A DNA stretch of 64,000 bases from Idiomarina loihiensis (GTDB lineage Bacteria; Pseudomonadota; Gammaproteobacteria; Enterobacterales; Alteromonadaceae), in the NCBI RefSeq assembly GCF_024584785.1, contig NZ_CP074112.1, positions 1,922,001-1,986,000 of the forward strand. Reading direction: 5' to 3'. The translations under genes and the position numbers were made by a program. Positions within the stretch are counted from its first letter, which is position 1; every line of letters starts with the position of its first letter. The notes under the pieces were generated by a model. The model was given only the letters and a program-made list of their open reading frames with translations, ran no database searches and was not told the origin of the DNA. Shown piece after piece: positions 19,101 to 26,894 of the stretch.

Positions 19101-19270
19101 GCCCCGTCTCTATGACAGCCGCCACCACGATTGTGGGGATGATTCCGCTGCTGTTTGATGACTTCTTTGTGAGCATGGCGGTGGTGATCATGTTTGGCTT
19201 GGGCTTTGCAACCTTACTTACCTTGGTTGTGGTGCCGGTGATGTATGCGTTGGTGATGCGAGTAAAATGA
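16175..19270 (+). CDS. RND efflux permease, AcrB/HAE-type superfamily
   Basis: Inner-membrane proton-driven drug/solute exporter of 1031 residues with the usual twelve-helix duplicated RND architecture: a TM1 start, a large periplasmic loop, a TM2-6 block, and a second half beginning near WRKTTVAVMLALLVLAGYG. The helix-4 proton-relay motif reads LGMLVDNAIVV, with one aspartate followed by asparagine where AcrB has two aspartates. This variant occurs in part of the family. The LysR regulator and adaptor upstream suggest an inducible pump. The substrate is unknown. The gene overlaps the following MBL-fold gene by four bases. Confidence 0.93.
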   Translation: MNIARYSMKRTTTSWMVLFILLLGGIIALLNIGRLEDPEFTLKQAMVITQYPGATAQQVEEEVTYKLENAIQQLANIDHVTSVSKPGLSQITVEMQSTLRKHQMPQVWDELRRKINDAQPQLPPGSGVPMVKDDFADVYGMTFAISGPGYSYQDIADYTDFLRRELVLVKGIGKVMVAGKQNEQVIVEVSREKLANFGIAPQQLVNLLQTQNAVSDAGRVQIGEERIRLQTSGEFQDVAALADLMISNPGAEERILLRDVATVTREYQEIPTHMVRYNGQESLWLALSFAPGVNVVEVGERVTAKLAELEYAQPVGMQISNIYDQPSEVDKSVTNFLINLAEAVVIVVVALLVTMGLRSGVLIGSVLLVTVLGSFIFMYLMDIQLQRVSLGALIIALGMLVDNAIVVAEGMLVGVRRGLSRIQAASDVVQQNLWPLLGATAIAIIAFAPIGLSKDASGEYANSLFWVLFISLLLSWFTAITLTPFLGNILFRKDARARSAIEQPEDDDHVYQHWVFLGYRKLLLGFLSWRKTTVAVMLALLVLAGYGFTSVKQSFFPPSTTPMAFIDLWYPQGTDIRSTSQQVKQLEHYLQQKYLQQTEAGQEAAGLDFVATTIGQGAPRFTLTYMVEKSYESYAQLILRGTDTQHLQRVLEQFEGYLQQQQPDVEFKIKPIEMGPSQTAKLEARFSGPDPLVLRQLADQARQIMAADAGVHNLRDNWRQRTKVLEVDFNEAAARRLGITKQDVDDVLKRNFTGQTVGVYRDGTELLPILVRAPAPERSDLDNWYELQVYSSALQQHIPLGQVVHGIQLAAEDYLIVRRDRKRTITVMADHDIFSDETPAMVLARVRPDIEAIPLPLGYELSWGGEFEASQKATGAVFQALPLAFLVMFIITVLLFSSIRQAGVLWTTVPLSLIGVTLGLWLTDQPFGFMALLGFLSLSGMLVKNGVVLLEQVRVELSAGKAAITALVDASVSRVRPVSMTAATTIVGMIPLLFDDFFVSMAVVIMFGLGFATLLTLVVVPVMYALVMRVK

Positions 19271-20019
19271 ATATAGCAGTGTTAGGAGCAAGTGGTGGCC
19301 TCGGTGGCATGACCGGTAGTACCTGTGTGCAAGTTTCAGAACGTATTCTGATTGATGTAGGTACTGGTGTCAGCCAATTGTTGTTAAAGCAGATGCAGCA
19401 AGTGCGGCATATTTTTCTAACTCACAGCCACAGCGATCATATCGCTTGTTTACCTATGCTGTTAGGTAACTTATTTAATGTTCCTGATGCTGGTGAACCT
19501 GTCACTGTCTATGGCTCGGCCGATACTATCGCGGCTATCCAAGCGCATGTGTTTAATTGGGTCATCTGGCCCGATATGCAAGAACTACCCAGCAAAGCAG
19601 CACCGCTGTTGCGCTTACAAACCATCACTGCAGGCCAATCCATTGCTATTGATGGTATTAGCCTCACCCCTTTTGCCACCTATCATACGGTGCCAACCTT
19701 CGGTTATTCTATTTGCAAAGAGCAGCAGCATACGGTGTATGTGGCCGATACTGGCTATGCCAGCAGTCTGGTTGAGCAGATTAATCAGCTGGGCGTGATT
19801 GACGATATTATTTTGGAGTGTAGCTTTCCTAATGAATTGGCAGCAGTGGCCAAGCAAAGCTGTCATTTGACCCCACAGCTATGTTTGCAACTCTTAGCTG
19901 AGTTGACGCAGCCGCCAAAACGGGTGTGGATCAATCATTTAAAACCAGATGTGGCGGATGAAGTACATAAACAATTGCGGCAGCAGCACCCACCACAGGG
20001 CTGGCAGGTGCTGCTATAA
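19267..20019 (+). CDS. Metallo-beta-lactamase-fold hydrolase
   Basis: 250-residue cytoplasmic protein with the metal-binding motif HSHSDH (H53, H55, D57, H58) and later ligands: a histidine in ATYHTVP, an aspartate in YVADTGYAS and a histidine in INHLKPD. These fit a two-metal MBL-fold hydrolase. The layout recalls class II cyclic-nucleotide phosphodiesterases and RNase Z-like proteins, but the exact class II PDE signature is not present, so the substrate stays open. The start overlaps the permease stop by four bases (ATGA), making it the third cistron of the efflux operon. A link between pump and hydrolase is inferred from that coupling. Confidence 0.8.
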   Translation: MNIAVLGASGGLGGMTGSTCVQVSERILIDVGTGVSQLLLKQMQQVRHIFLTHSHSDHIACLPMLLGNLFNVPDAGEPVTVYGSADTIAAIQAHVFNWVIWPDMQELPSKAAPLLRLQTITAGQSIAIDGISLTPFATYHTVPTFGYSICKEQQHTVYVADTGYASSLVEQINQLGVIDDIILECSFPNELAAVAKQSCHLTPQLCLQLLAELTQPPKRVWINHLKPDVADEVHKQLRQQHPPQGWQVLL

Positions 20020-20051
20020 CTTACCGCTCAACAATGCGTGTTCAAGCTAGG

Positions 20052-20705
20052 TTAGTAGGTGCTTACTTTAACGTTTGAATCACCCACACCTAGGTTGATA
20101 GAGACTACCGCGGTACCCGCACCACGACCTTTGCTGCTGGCGGTCATCAAGAAGCGGTTGTTCTCGACTTCCGCTACGCCCTTTACCTGGCTGTCGCCGA
20201 TGCCAATATCGCTGGTGATGGTGGCTAGGTCGCCGCGTAACTCAAGGTCCACTTCGCCTACGCCCACATCCAGATTGATATCGGTCGTCCACATCTCACC
20301 ACCGACGGTGCCTACCCCCAAATCTGCATCTACGGACGCAATCTTGGGCAGCTGAATCACCCAATCAAGCTTAACGTTATCTTGCTCTGGTACGCTTAGC
20401 ACCAAACGGTCACCGTCTTGTTTTGCAGTTAATTGAACCGCCTCAAGGTCACCGTCGTTCCACATTTTGTCGCTATCGGCTTTGGCTGTTAGGGTAACTG
20501 ACAGGGTGTCGCCAGTGGTCGCAACAAATTTAATTTCTCCAACACCAGAATCCAAGCTGAGCTTAGTGCTGCTGGTGACTTGATATTCGGCACTCATGGT
20601 TTTTTGCTGTGCAGTAGTAGCAGCTGCTTGAAAGGGCATGCTGGCTAGCGTTACCAAGGCGATTAATCCAGTCGCAAAGTTCCATACAACCTGTTGCTTT
20701 TTCAT
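20052..20705 (-). CDS. Exported beta-repeat protein, DUF4097-like
   Basis: 217-residue protein with a signal peptide (about 1-29, ending FQAAA). The mature region has regularly spaced short strands with the repeated pattern D-x-G-V/I-G (LDSGVGEIKF, ADLGVGTVGG, LDVGVGEVDL, SDIGIGDSQV, INLGVGDSNV), suggesting a right-handed beta-helix like the DUF4097 family. The start is the ATG at 20705, with AAGGA eight bases upstream. The reading frame stays open for 52 more codons upstream, but only this start yields a signal peptide at the N-terminus. Function unknown. Confidence 0.75.
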   Translation of the reverse strand: MKKQQVVWNFATGLIALVTLASMPFQAAATTAQQKTMSAEYQVTSSTKLSLDSGVGEIKFVATTGDTLSVTLTAKADSDKMWNDGDLEAVQLTAKQDGDRLVLSVPEQDNVKLDWVIQLPKIASVDADLGVGTVGGEMWTTDINLDVGVGEVDLELRGDLATITSDIGIGDSQVKGVAEVENNRFLMTASSKGRGAGTAVVSINLGVGDSNVKVSTY

Positions 20706-20938
20706 TGTTTTATTCCTTTTATCCATGTTGGTTATGAGACCGGTTGCAGCGGCTAAATTATGCTGCAACCTTTGGTCTGATTTTTTAATCACTTGCCAAG
20801 TCTTAAGCAAATGCTGTGCCAACTTTGATAAATTCCTATAAAACAACAAGTTAAGTCGCAACCCTTCGAGATAAGGAATGGTTACTTAAGCTATTTCACT
20901 AGTTTTTAGTAAAATTTATACTAACGAAGCGGCGATTT

Positions 20939-23900
20939 TCACCACCGCTTTAAGTACAGCCAATACACTGCTGGTATCACCAACAAACTCAGCAATGGCG
21001 CTACAATCATGCCTCCTATCATAGGCGCAGCGATACGCTGCATCACTTCGCTACCGGTACCTTCACTCAGCATAATCGGCAACAGCCCAGCGATAATAGT
21101 GAGCACCGTCATGGCTTTGGGCCGCACCCGCTGTACGGCGCCCTGCATAATCGCCTGCTGCAGCTCAGCCAAGCTGGGCTTGCTGTTAGCACGGCGAGCT
21201 TCAGCTAGGGCCTGATTTAAATACAGCATCATCACTACTCCAAACTCTGCTGCCACCCCCGCCAAAGCAATCATACCCACTCCTACCGCGGTGGATAAAT
21301 TAAAGCCTAGCGCCCAGACCAACCAAAGACTACCACTGAGTGCTAGAGGCAGAGTGACCATGATTAGCAAAGCTTGTTTGAACGACTTAAAAGTGACGTA
21401 CAGCAGCATAAAAATAATCACCAAGGTGATTGGCACCACCGTCTTCAGCTTATCTTGTACCCGTTGCATGGATTCATACTGACCCGACCAACTGACACTG
21501 TAGCGTGGCGGCAACTGATAACTAGCCACCAAAGGTTGGGCGGCCGCTAACACATCACTGACGGCGGTATTAGCATCCACATCAATAAAAACCCAGCCGG
21601 TTGGGCGGGCATTCTCACTACGGATCATCGCCGGCCCACTGGTTACTCTTATGTCGGCCACCTGTTCTAGCGTTAACCAAGTGCTGCTGTCGCTATTAGT
21701 TATACTGACAATAGGGAGTTGCTGAAGCCGTACCAGATGATCGCGATACACCCGTGGGTAGCGCAGCGTAATCGGATAGCGTTCAGTGCCCTCAATGCTT
21801 TCAGTTACCGTAGCGCCGCCGATGGCATACCGAATGATCCGCTGCAAATCCGCTTGGCTTAACCCGTAACTGGCAGCCTTGGCTAGATCTGGACGAATTT
21901 CAATATAGCGACCGCTGGCAGGACGTTCAGCAAAGACTGAACTCACCCCGGGTACATCTTGCAACAACTGTTCTAGTTCAGCCCCGATTTGCTGAATCTG
22001 GTGTAAATCGGGCCCTGCAATTTTTAGTCCTAGCGGGGTTTTCAGCCCTGTTGACAGCATATCAATACGGGTTTTTATGGGTTGAACCCAGGCATTCGTG
22101 ATCCCCGGTAATTGCACGCGTTGATCGAGTTCGGCAATAATGTCCTTGAGCTCTAGGCCAGGGCGCCACTGCTCCTGCGGCCGCAGTTGAATGGTGGTTT
22201 CAAGCATGGTTAACGGGGCGGGGTCGGTGGCCGAGTCCGCACGCCCTACCTTACCAAACACAGATTTTACTTCTGGCACTTGTTTAATCAGACGATCGCT
22301 TTGCTGTAGTAGCCGCCCAGCCGCTTCTGGACTGATACCCGGTAAGGTGGTGGGCATGTACAGCAAATCCCCTTCGTGCATTGCCGGCATAAATTCATAG
22401 CCCAGCTTTTGCCAGGGATAATAAGCGCTGAGTGCTATCAGACACGCCACCGCCAGTGTCGTTTTGGGCCACCGCAATACCCATGTTAACAACGGCTGAT
22501 ACACGGCAATCAGCCCACGGGTGAGCGGGTTGGCTTGTTCGCTACGAATGCGCCCACGCAATAAATATCCCATTAAAACCGGTACCAAGGTAATAGCAAG
22601 TAATGCTGCCGCTGCCATGGCGAAGGTTTTAGTGTACGCCAGCGGCGCGAACATGCGGCCTTCTTGTTGTTCTAAGGCAAATACAGGTAAGAAGCTTAAG
22701 GTAATAATAAGCAACGAGAAAAATAACGCTGGCCCCACCTCTGCGGCAGCGGTACCTATCACTTGCCAATGCTGCCGACCTTGAGCTGGTTGGCCATGTT
22801 GCTGCTGATACCGCAACAAATGTTTATGGCCATTCTCAACCATCACAATCGCGGCATCGACTAAAGCCCCAATGGCAATGGCGATACCCCCTAGGCTCAT
22901 GATGTTGGCATTAATATTGAGCGCTCGCATAGCAATAAAGCTAATCAGAACTGCTAAGGGTAAGGTAATAACAGCCACGAATGCAGAGCGCACATGCAGT
23001 AAAAAGAGGCCGCTAATCAGCACCACAAAAATCATTTCTTCAATCAGCTTGTAGCTTAGGTTATTAACAGCTCGTTCTATCAGCTGCGAGCGGTCATACA
23101 CCGTCTCTATTGCCACCCCATCGGGGAGCCCTTGGCGAATACTATCTAGCTTAGCTTTCACACGGGCAATGGTTGCTTGCGCATTTTCGCCTTGGCGCAT
23201 CACCACAATGCCACCCACTACTTCGCCGTCACCATTCAGCTCAGCGATACCGCGACGGCTTTGGGGGCCACGTCTAATGGTGGCAACGTCTGCCAGGGTT
23301 ACGCTCACATTGTTGGCACTGCGAACGGGCAGCGGCAACTGCTTTAAATCTTCAATGCTTTGTATGTAACCGGTGCCACGAACCATGTATTCAGCTTCAG
23401 CCATAGCAACAATACCACCGCCAACTTCATGATTGGCTTGGGCAATGCTCTGTTCAATCACAGCTAAGGATAACCCGTAAGTTTGTAGCCGTTGTGGCTC
23501 GACCACCACTTGGTAAGCCGGCACCATACCGCCTACAGTAGCGATTTCTGCAACGCCGGAAACGCTTTGTAGCTCTGGTTTGATAAACCAGTTTTGTAAA
23601 CTGGTGAGCTGGCCCAAATCGTGCTGCCCGGTGGGGTCAACCAAAGCATATTGGTAAACCCAACCAACGCCGCTGGCATCCGGCCCTAACTGGGGTGTAA
23701 CACCGTTTGGCAGACGTTGCTGCGCCTGATTTAAATACTCCAACACCCGGCTTCGTGCCCAATAGGGGTCGGTACCATCAGCAAATAAAATGTACAAATA
23801 AGAGTCACCAAAAAACGAATAACCACGGACATCGGTAGCACCTGGCACAGCTAACATGATATTGGCTAAGGGCCAGGTCACTTGTTCTTCGACCAACTGC

Positions 23901-24073
23901 GGCGATTGTCCAGGATAAGAGGTTTTCACAATCACCTGCACGTCTGATAAATCCGGAATGGCATCTAACGGCGTTTGCAGCATGGCCCGCCAACCTAGCC
24001 AGCCCAACAAGCAAGCCAGCAAGATCACCATCAGGCGCTGGCGTAGCGCCAGCTTAATGATGTTGGTGAGCAT
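20939..24073 (-). CDS. cusA: Copper/silver efflux RND permease CusA
   Basis: Heavy-metal RND pump of 1044 residues exporting Cu(I)/Ag(I) from periplasm and cytoplasm. The methionine triad that binds copper in E. coli CusA is conserved in context: methionines in GDLLYMPTTLPG, in LTMLETTIQL and in RIDMLSTGLK. The proton-relay segment GALVDAAIVMVEN also matches CusA. AGGAGG lies six bases before the ATG, and the start overlaps the cusB stop by 20 bases. No cusC (outer-membrane channel) is present, so the system probably borrows a TolC-type channel. Confidence 0.94.
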   Translation of the reverse strand: MLTNIIKLALRQRLMVILLACLLGWLGWRAMLQTPLDAIPDLSDVQVIVKTSYPGQSPQLVEEQVTWPLANIMLAVPGATDVRGYSFFGDSYLYILFADGTDPYWARSRVLEYLNQAQQRLPNGVTPQLGPDASGVGWVYQYALVDPTGQHDLGQLTSLQNWFIKPELQSVSGVAEIATVGGMVPAYQVVVEPQRLQTYGLSLAVIEQSIAQANHEVGGGIVAMAEAEYMVRGTGYIQSIEDLKQLPLPVRSANNVSVTLADVATIRRGPQSRRGIAELNGDGEVVGGIVVMRQGENAQATIARVKAKLDSIRQGLPDGVAIETVYDRSQLIERAVNNLSYKLIEEMIFVVLISGLFLLHVRSAFVAVITLPLAVLISFIAMRALNINANIMSLGGIAIAIGALVDAAIVMVENGHKHLLRYQQQHGQPAQGRQHWQVIGTAAAEVGPALFFSLLIITLSFLPVFALEQQEGRMFAPLAYTKTFAMAAAALLAITLVPVLMGYLLRGRIRSEQANPLTRGLIAVYQPLLTWVLRWPKTTLAVACLIALSAYYPWQKLGYEFMPAMHEGDLLYMPTTLPGISPEAAGRLLQQSDRLIKQVPEVKSVFGKVGRADSATDPAPLTMLETTIQLRPQEQWRPGLELKDIIAELDQRVQLPGITNAWVQPIKTRIDMLSTGLKTPLGLKIAGPDLHQIQQIGAELEQLLQDVPGVSSVFAERPASGRYIEIRPDLAKAASYGLSQADLQRIIRYAIGGATVTESIEGTERYPITLRYPRVYRDHLVRLQQLPIVSITNSDSSTWLTLEQVADIRVTSGPAMIRSENARPTGWVFIDVDANTAVSDVLAAAQPLVASYQLPPRYSVSWSGQYESMQRVQDKLKTVVPITLVIIFMLLYVTFKSFKQALLIMVTLPLALSGSLWLVWALGFNLSTAVGVGMIALAGVAAEFGVVMMLYLNQALAEARRANSKPSLAELQQAIMQGAVQRVRPKAMTVLTIIAGLLPIMLSEGTGSEVMQRIAAPMIGGMIVAPLLSLLVIPAVYWLYLKRW

Positions 24074-25406
24074 CGGCGGCCTCCTGCTTGTTAACGTTGT
24101 TGTGCATGCCCTGCAAAGTTGCTTCTGAATCCAGCAAGAACTGGCCCGACACCACCACCCGTTCGCCCGCGGCTAGGCCGGCTATGATTTCGGCTTGGTC
24201 ACCAACGATTAAACCTACCTCAACGGGCCGTTGTACAAAGGTATTATCATCGGTTTGCACCAGCACTCGGTTGCTACCGCTGCCGTGACTGTCACCGGTA
24301 ACGATCAGACTTGCGAGAGGAACAGCCAAAACCTCCCGTTTGGGGCCTCCGAAGAGTTCCACCTTGGCTTGCATGCCCACCAACAGGCCCGGCTTAGCAG
24401 GCAGTTCTATTCTTAAGCGCTGACTGCGACTGCGCACATCCAACTCGGGGTAGACATAACTGACGCTGGTCTCGTAATCCGTAAGGCCTAGTTGGGCGAT
24501 GGTAATATCGGCTGGCGTGCCTTGGCTAAACCAGTGGCTGTATTGCTCGGGCACATCAGCTTCCAGCCAGAGTTGATCAGTACCTGTGATGGTCATGATC
24601 TCGAGGCCCGGCTCAACATACATCCCTTGCGCACTATTGAGTTGCGTTACCACTCCAGCTTTCGGCGCAAAGACCGGTACGCGATACAAGATTTCTTGGC
24701 GCTGCTCCAGTTGCTCGATGAGGTGCGGGGCAAAGCCCAGTAACTCCAATCGTAACCGACTATCATTGAGCAACCGCTGGGCTGACTGTGGTGATGACTG
24801 CTGCGATACCTGCTGCGATGACTGCTGCATAAGTAGACTGGACGCCTGCAGATAATCTTGCTGAGCAACCACCAATTCGCGACTATAGATTTCATACAGC
24901 AGCTGCCCTTGGCTCACCGTTTGCCCCTCACTGCGCACGTGCAGACGCTCAATCCAGCCGCTGGCACGCGCATGCACATGATGACGAGCATTATCATTCC
25001 ATTGCACCTGTCCCTGGGTGACCAAATAGCGCCACAAGGTGGTGTGAGAGGCGACCGCAGTACGCACTCCCATGCTTTGTTGCATCGCCGACGATACCTG
25101 TGCCTGTGGCTGCTGATGGCTCTGCGGCCGCTGGGGCACTAAATCCATGCCACAAATCGGACAAGTACCCGGCTCTTCACTGGTGATATGACTGTGCATA
25201 GGGCAGATGTATTGTATTGGCTCGGCTTCGTTCAAGCTGAACGAAGCCGCTACGGTACTTTGCGAGTGCTGGTGCGTTTGCGCCGGAACCAAGGCAGAAG
25301 CCACAGGAGCAAGCAACCAGCCAACCATCAGCAAAATGGCTAACCATGCCCGGCCTAAAGCCACAACAGCAGCAGGCCCAGAAGGACCAAAAAGGTAACA
25401 AAACAT
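24054..25406 (-). CDS. cusB: Copper/silver efflux adaptor CusB with heavy-metal-binding domain
   Basis: Periplasmic adaptor of 450 residues. An N-terminal hydrophobic segment (about 12-38) acts as signal or anchor. It is followed by a His/Gln spacer and a compact heavy-metal-binding domain at 66-91 (YICPMH and CPICGMDLV), which carries metal-binding Cys/His/Met residues. Lipoyl half-motifs, a helical hairpin and beta-barrel domains follow. The hairpin contains a Gln/Ser-rich insert (about 190-205, SSQQVSQQSSPQS) coded by near-repeats. The C-terminus ends in His residues (DAHQHH). AGGA sits seven bases before the ATG. Coupled to cusA. Confidence 0.93.
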   Translation of the reverse strand: MFCYLFGPSGPAAVVALGRAWLAILLMVGWLLAPVASALVPAQTHQHSQSTVAASFSLNEAEPIQYICPMHSHITSEEPGTCPICGMDLVPQRPQSHQQPQAQVSSAMQQSMGVRTAVASHTTLWRYLVTQGQVQWNDNARHHVHARASGWIERLHVRSEGQTVSQGQLLYEIYSRELVVAQQDYLQASSLLMQQSSQQVSQQSSPQSAQRLLNDSRLRLELLGFAPHLIEQLEQRQEILYRVPVFAPKAGVVTQLNSAQGMYVEPGLEIMTITGTDQLWLEADVPEQYSHWFSQGTPADITIAQLGLTDYETSVSYVYPELDVRSRSQRLRIELPAKPGLLVGMQAKVELFGGPKREVLAVPLASLIVTGDSHGSGSNRVLVQTDDNTFVQRPVEVGLIVGDQAEIIAGLAAGERVVVSGQFLLDSEATLQGMHNNVNKQEAADAHQHH

Positions 25407-25459
25407 GAGCGAATCCTAATCTAAATCAGTTGGTTATAGAAACATTCAACGACGTAAGA

Positions 25460-25861
25460 TTAGAACCCCATAGGTGGGCGTATCAATGGGCTTATTAAAG
25501 CTTTTATTAGACTACTGCTGCTGCGCCAAGCTGGCTGCTGCAGTAATGGTAGAGAAGTGATGACTTGACTGGCCATGGCGCTATTAGCGTGACTACAGCC
25601 ATGCTGGCAATCACCGCACTGGCCGCCACAATCGGTGTCGAGCTGGTTGCTCGGCTCACCATCACAGCAGGCATGACTAGCATCCACCTGCTGGCTGCTA
25701 TCCATGTGCATGCTGCTATGACTCGCTGCGCCATCCATGTGCATGCTACCTTGCTGTTGGAACTGAGCAAAGTTGTCATAGCTGCCCGCTGCCGAGGCCG
25801 TGAATGGCATCAACATAAGGCTGAGCATAGTAAGCATGACGATTAATTTCTGCATGCTCAT
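25460..25861 (-). CDS. Cys/His/Met-rich periplasmic protein of the Cus locus
   Basis: 133-residue protein with a signal peptide (about 1-24, TASA). The mature part has two SMHMD repeats (39-43 and 50-54) and a cluster of six cysteines (C65, C66, C78, C82, C85, C89) with several histidines. Such Met/His/Cys clusters bind Cu(I)/Ag(I), and the position 53 bases before cusB suggests a copper-buffering or delivery protein in the same operon. No CusF gene is seen, so it may take that role; it has no sequence likeness to CusF. No clear ribosome-binding site is seen and an in-frame ATG two codons on (25855) is equally possible. Confidence 0.7.
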   Translation of the reverse strand: MSMQKLIVMLTMLSLMLMPFTASAAGSYDNFAQFQQQGSMHMDGAASHSSMHMDSSQQVDASHACCDGEPSNQLDTDCGGQCGDCQHGCSHANSAMASQVITSLPLLQQPAWRSSSSLIKALISPLIRPPMGF

Positions 25862-25952
25862 AATATAGCGCTATTTTTGCGGTGAAGCCAGCCTTAGGTA
25901 AGAGCTAGATTCAACGATTGCAGCAGGTCAGTCATGCTATTTCACCTTGACA

Positions 25953-25961
25953 CCCCCCCCC
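25953..25961. repeat. C9 homopolymer tract
   Basis: Nine consecutive C lie in the 191-base gap between the divergent copper locus (minus) and the secreted protein gene (plus). Such tracts are prone to slippage and can change promoter spacing. Confidence 0.6.
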
Positions 25962-26052
25962 TCTGCTGCTTAAATTAAACTTCAACTTAACATTTTTTAA
26001 CCAGTTGTACTTTTGACGCCCATTATTTCATCGATACAAAGGATGACTCATC

Positions 26053-26823
26053 ATGACATTGCCCGTTAAATCATTAGTGCTCATGGCTATGCTGTCGTTA
26101 CTAGGCGCTAGTTCTGTGAATGCCAAATCTGTCGGTAATAAAGAACAGCCCAGACCCGATCCAGGAGCAGAAGTCATCTATCTTGTCGCATCTACCATAG
26201 GGCTCTCATTAGATGAACTGAACCGTTCTTTTAATGTGATCGTAGGTTTTCAATCCGGTAAATTTACCCTGCCAGAACTAGATTCACTTGCTGATGATGA
26301 GCTGCTGCTCATGATTGATAGGTCTGCAGAACCCTTCGCCAGTCTCGACAACCAACAACTCATGCTGGTGGCGCAACGCTACCTGATTGAAACCGAGCTG
26401 TTGGCTGCTCGCGCTGATGTTGACGTTGACAAGTTTCGTCAGTTCTATCGTACCTTTGATAGAACCATTACGCTGGCGCTGCGCGTCAATAAGTATGTTT
26501 CAGTAAAGCAGCGTAGCAGTCTCTCCCCTGATGCGTCACTCACTTATATGGATGTGGATACCTTTGATGGCCCTATCATAGATTGCGATCGCTCTTGCCG
26601 AGCGGTGCAAGAGCAAGTTTGGGAAAACATGTCTGGGCAACTTAATATCATGGGCGATGTGCAGAGCTGGGAGAAGCAGCATGGCTCACAGCCATTAGGA
26701 ACTGTTGCCCGTATTGTTGATCATGAATCAGGCAAGTTTATTGAAGTAAGAAATCAGTCTAGTTCGCTGGCGTGGGTATCGATCATTGGTGGCAGTGACT
26801 GCGGCGCTGCTGCTTGTATTTAA
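26053..26823 (+). CDS. Unrecognised secreted protein
   Basis: 256-residue protein that I do not recognise. It has a clear Sec signal peptide with cleavage likely after VNA at residue 24, and AAGGA nine bases before the ATG. The mature protein is acidic and mostly helical in its first half (LDELNRSFNV, LLLMIDRSAEPF). Its second half looks more beta-rich and contains four cysteines in two pairs (IDCDRSC and SDCGAAAC at the very C-terminus), which could form disulfides. It is divergent from the copper locus and convergent with the M13 peptidase gene, so the context does not reveal a role. Confidence 0.7.
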   Translation: MTLPVKSLVLMAMLSLLGASSVNAKSVGNKEQPRPDPGAEVIYLVASTIGLSLDELNRSFNVIVGFQSGKFTLPELDSLADDELLLMIDRSAEPFASLDNQQLMLVAQRYLIETELLAARADVDVDKFRQFYRTFDRTITLALRVNKYVSVKQRSSLSPDASLTYMDVDTFDGPIIDCDRSCRAVQEQVWENMSGQLNIMGDVQSWEKQHGSQPLGTVARIVDHESGKFIEVRNQSSSLAWVSIIGGSDCGAAACI

Positions 26824-26837
26824 TGCATTGATAAAAA

Positions 26838-26869
26838 AAGCTGAAACAGCGGTAAGACTGTTTCAGCTT
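26838..26869 (-). terminator. Intrinsic terminator of the M13 peptidase gene
   Basis: A perfect 12-base-pair stem (AAGCTGAAACAG / CTGTTTCAGCTT) with an eight-base loop is followed on the minus strand by a run of T. It also lies 15 bases after the stop of the plus-strand gene and may block read-through both ways. Confidence 0.85.
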
Positions 26870-26894
26870 GGGTTAAACCATTTGAGACTAAGGC

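Noticed and set aside
24770-24830. Short tandem repeat in cusB as a possible CRISPR-like array
   Set aside because: The imperfect GATGACTGCTGC-type repeats are in-frame codons for Gln/Ser and have no spacers.
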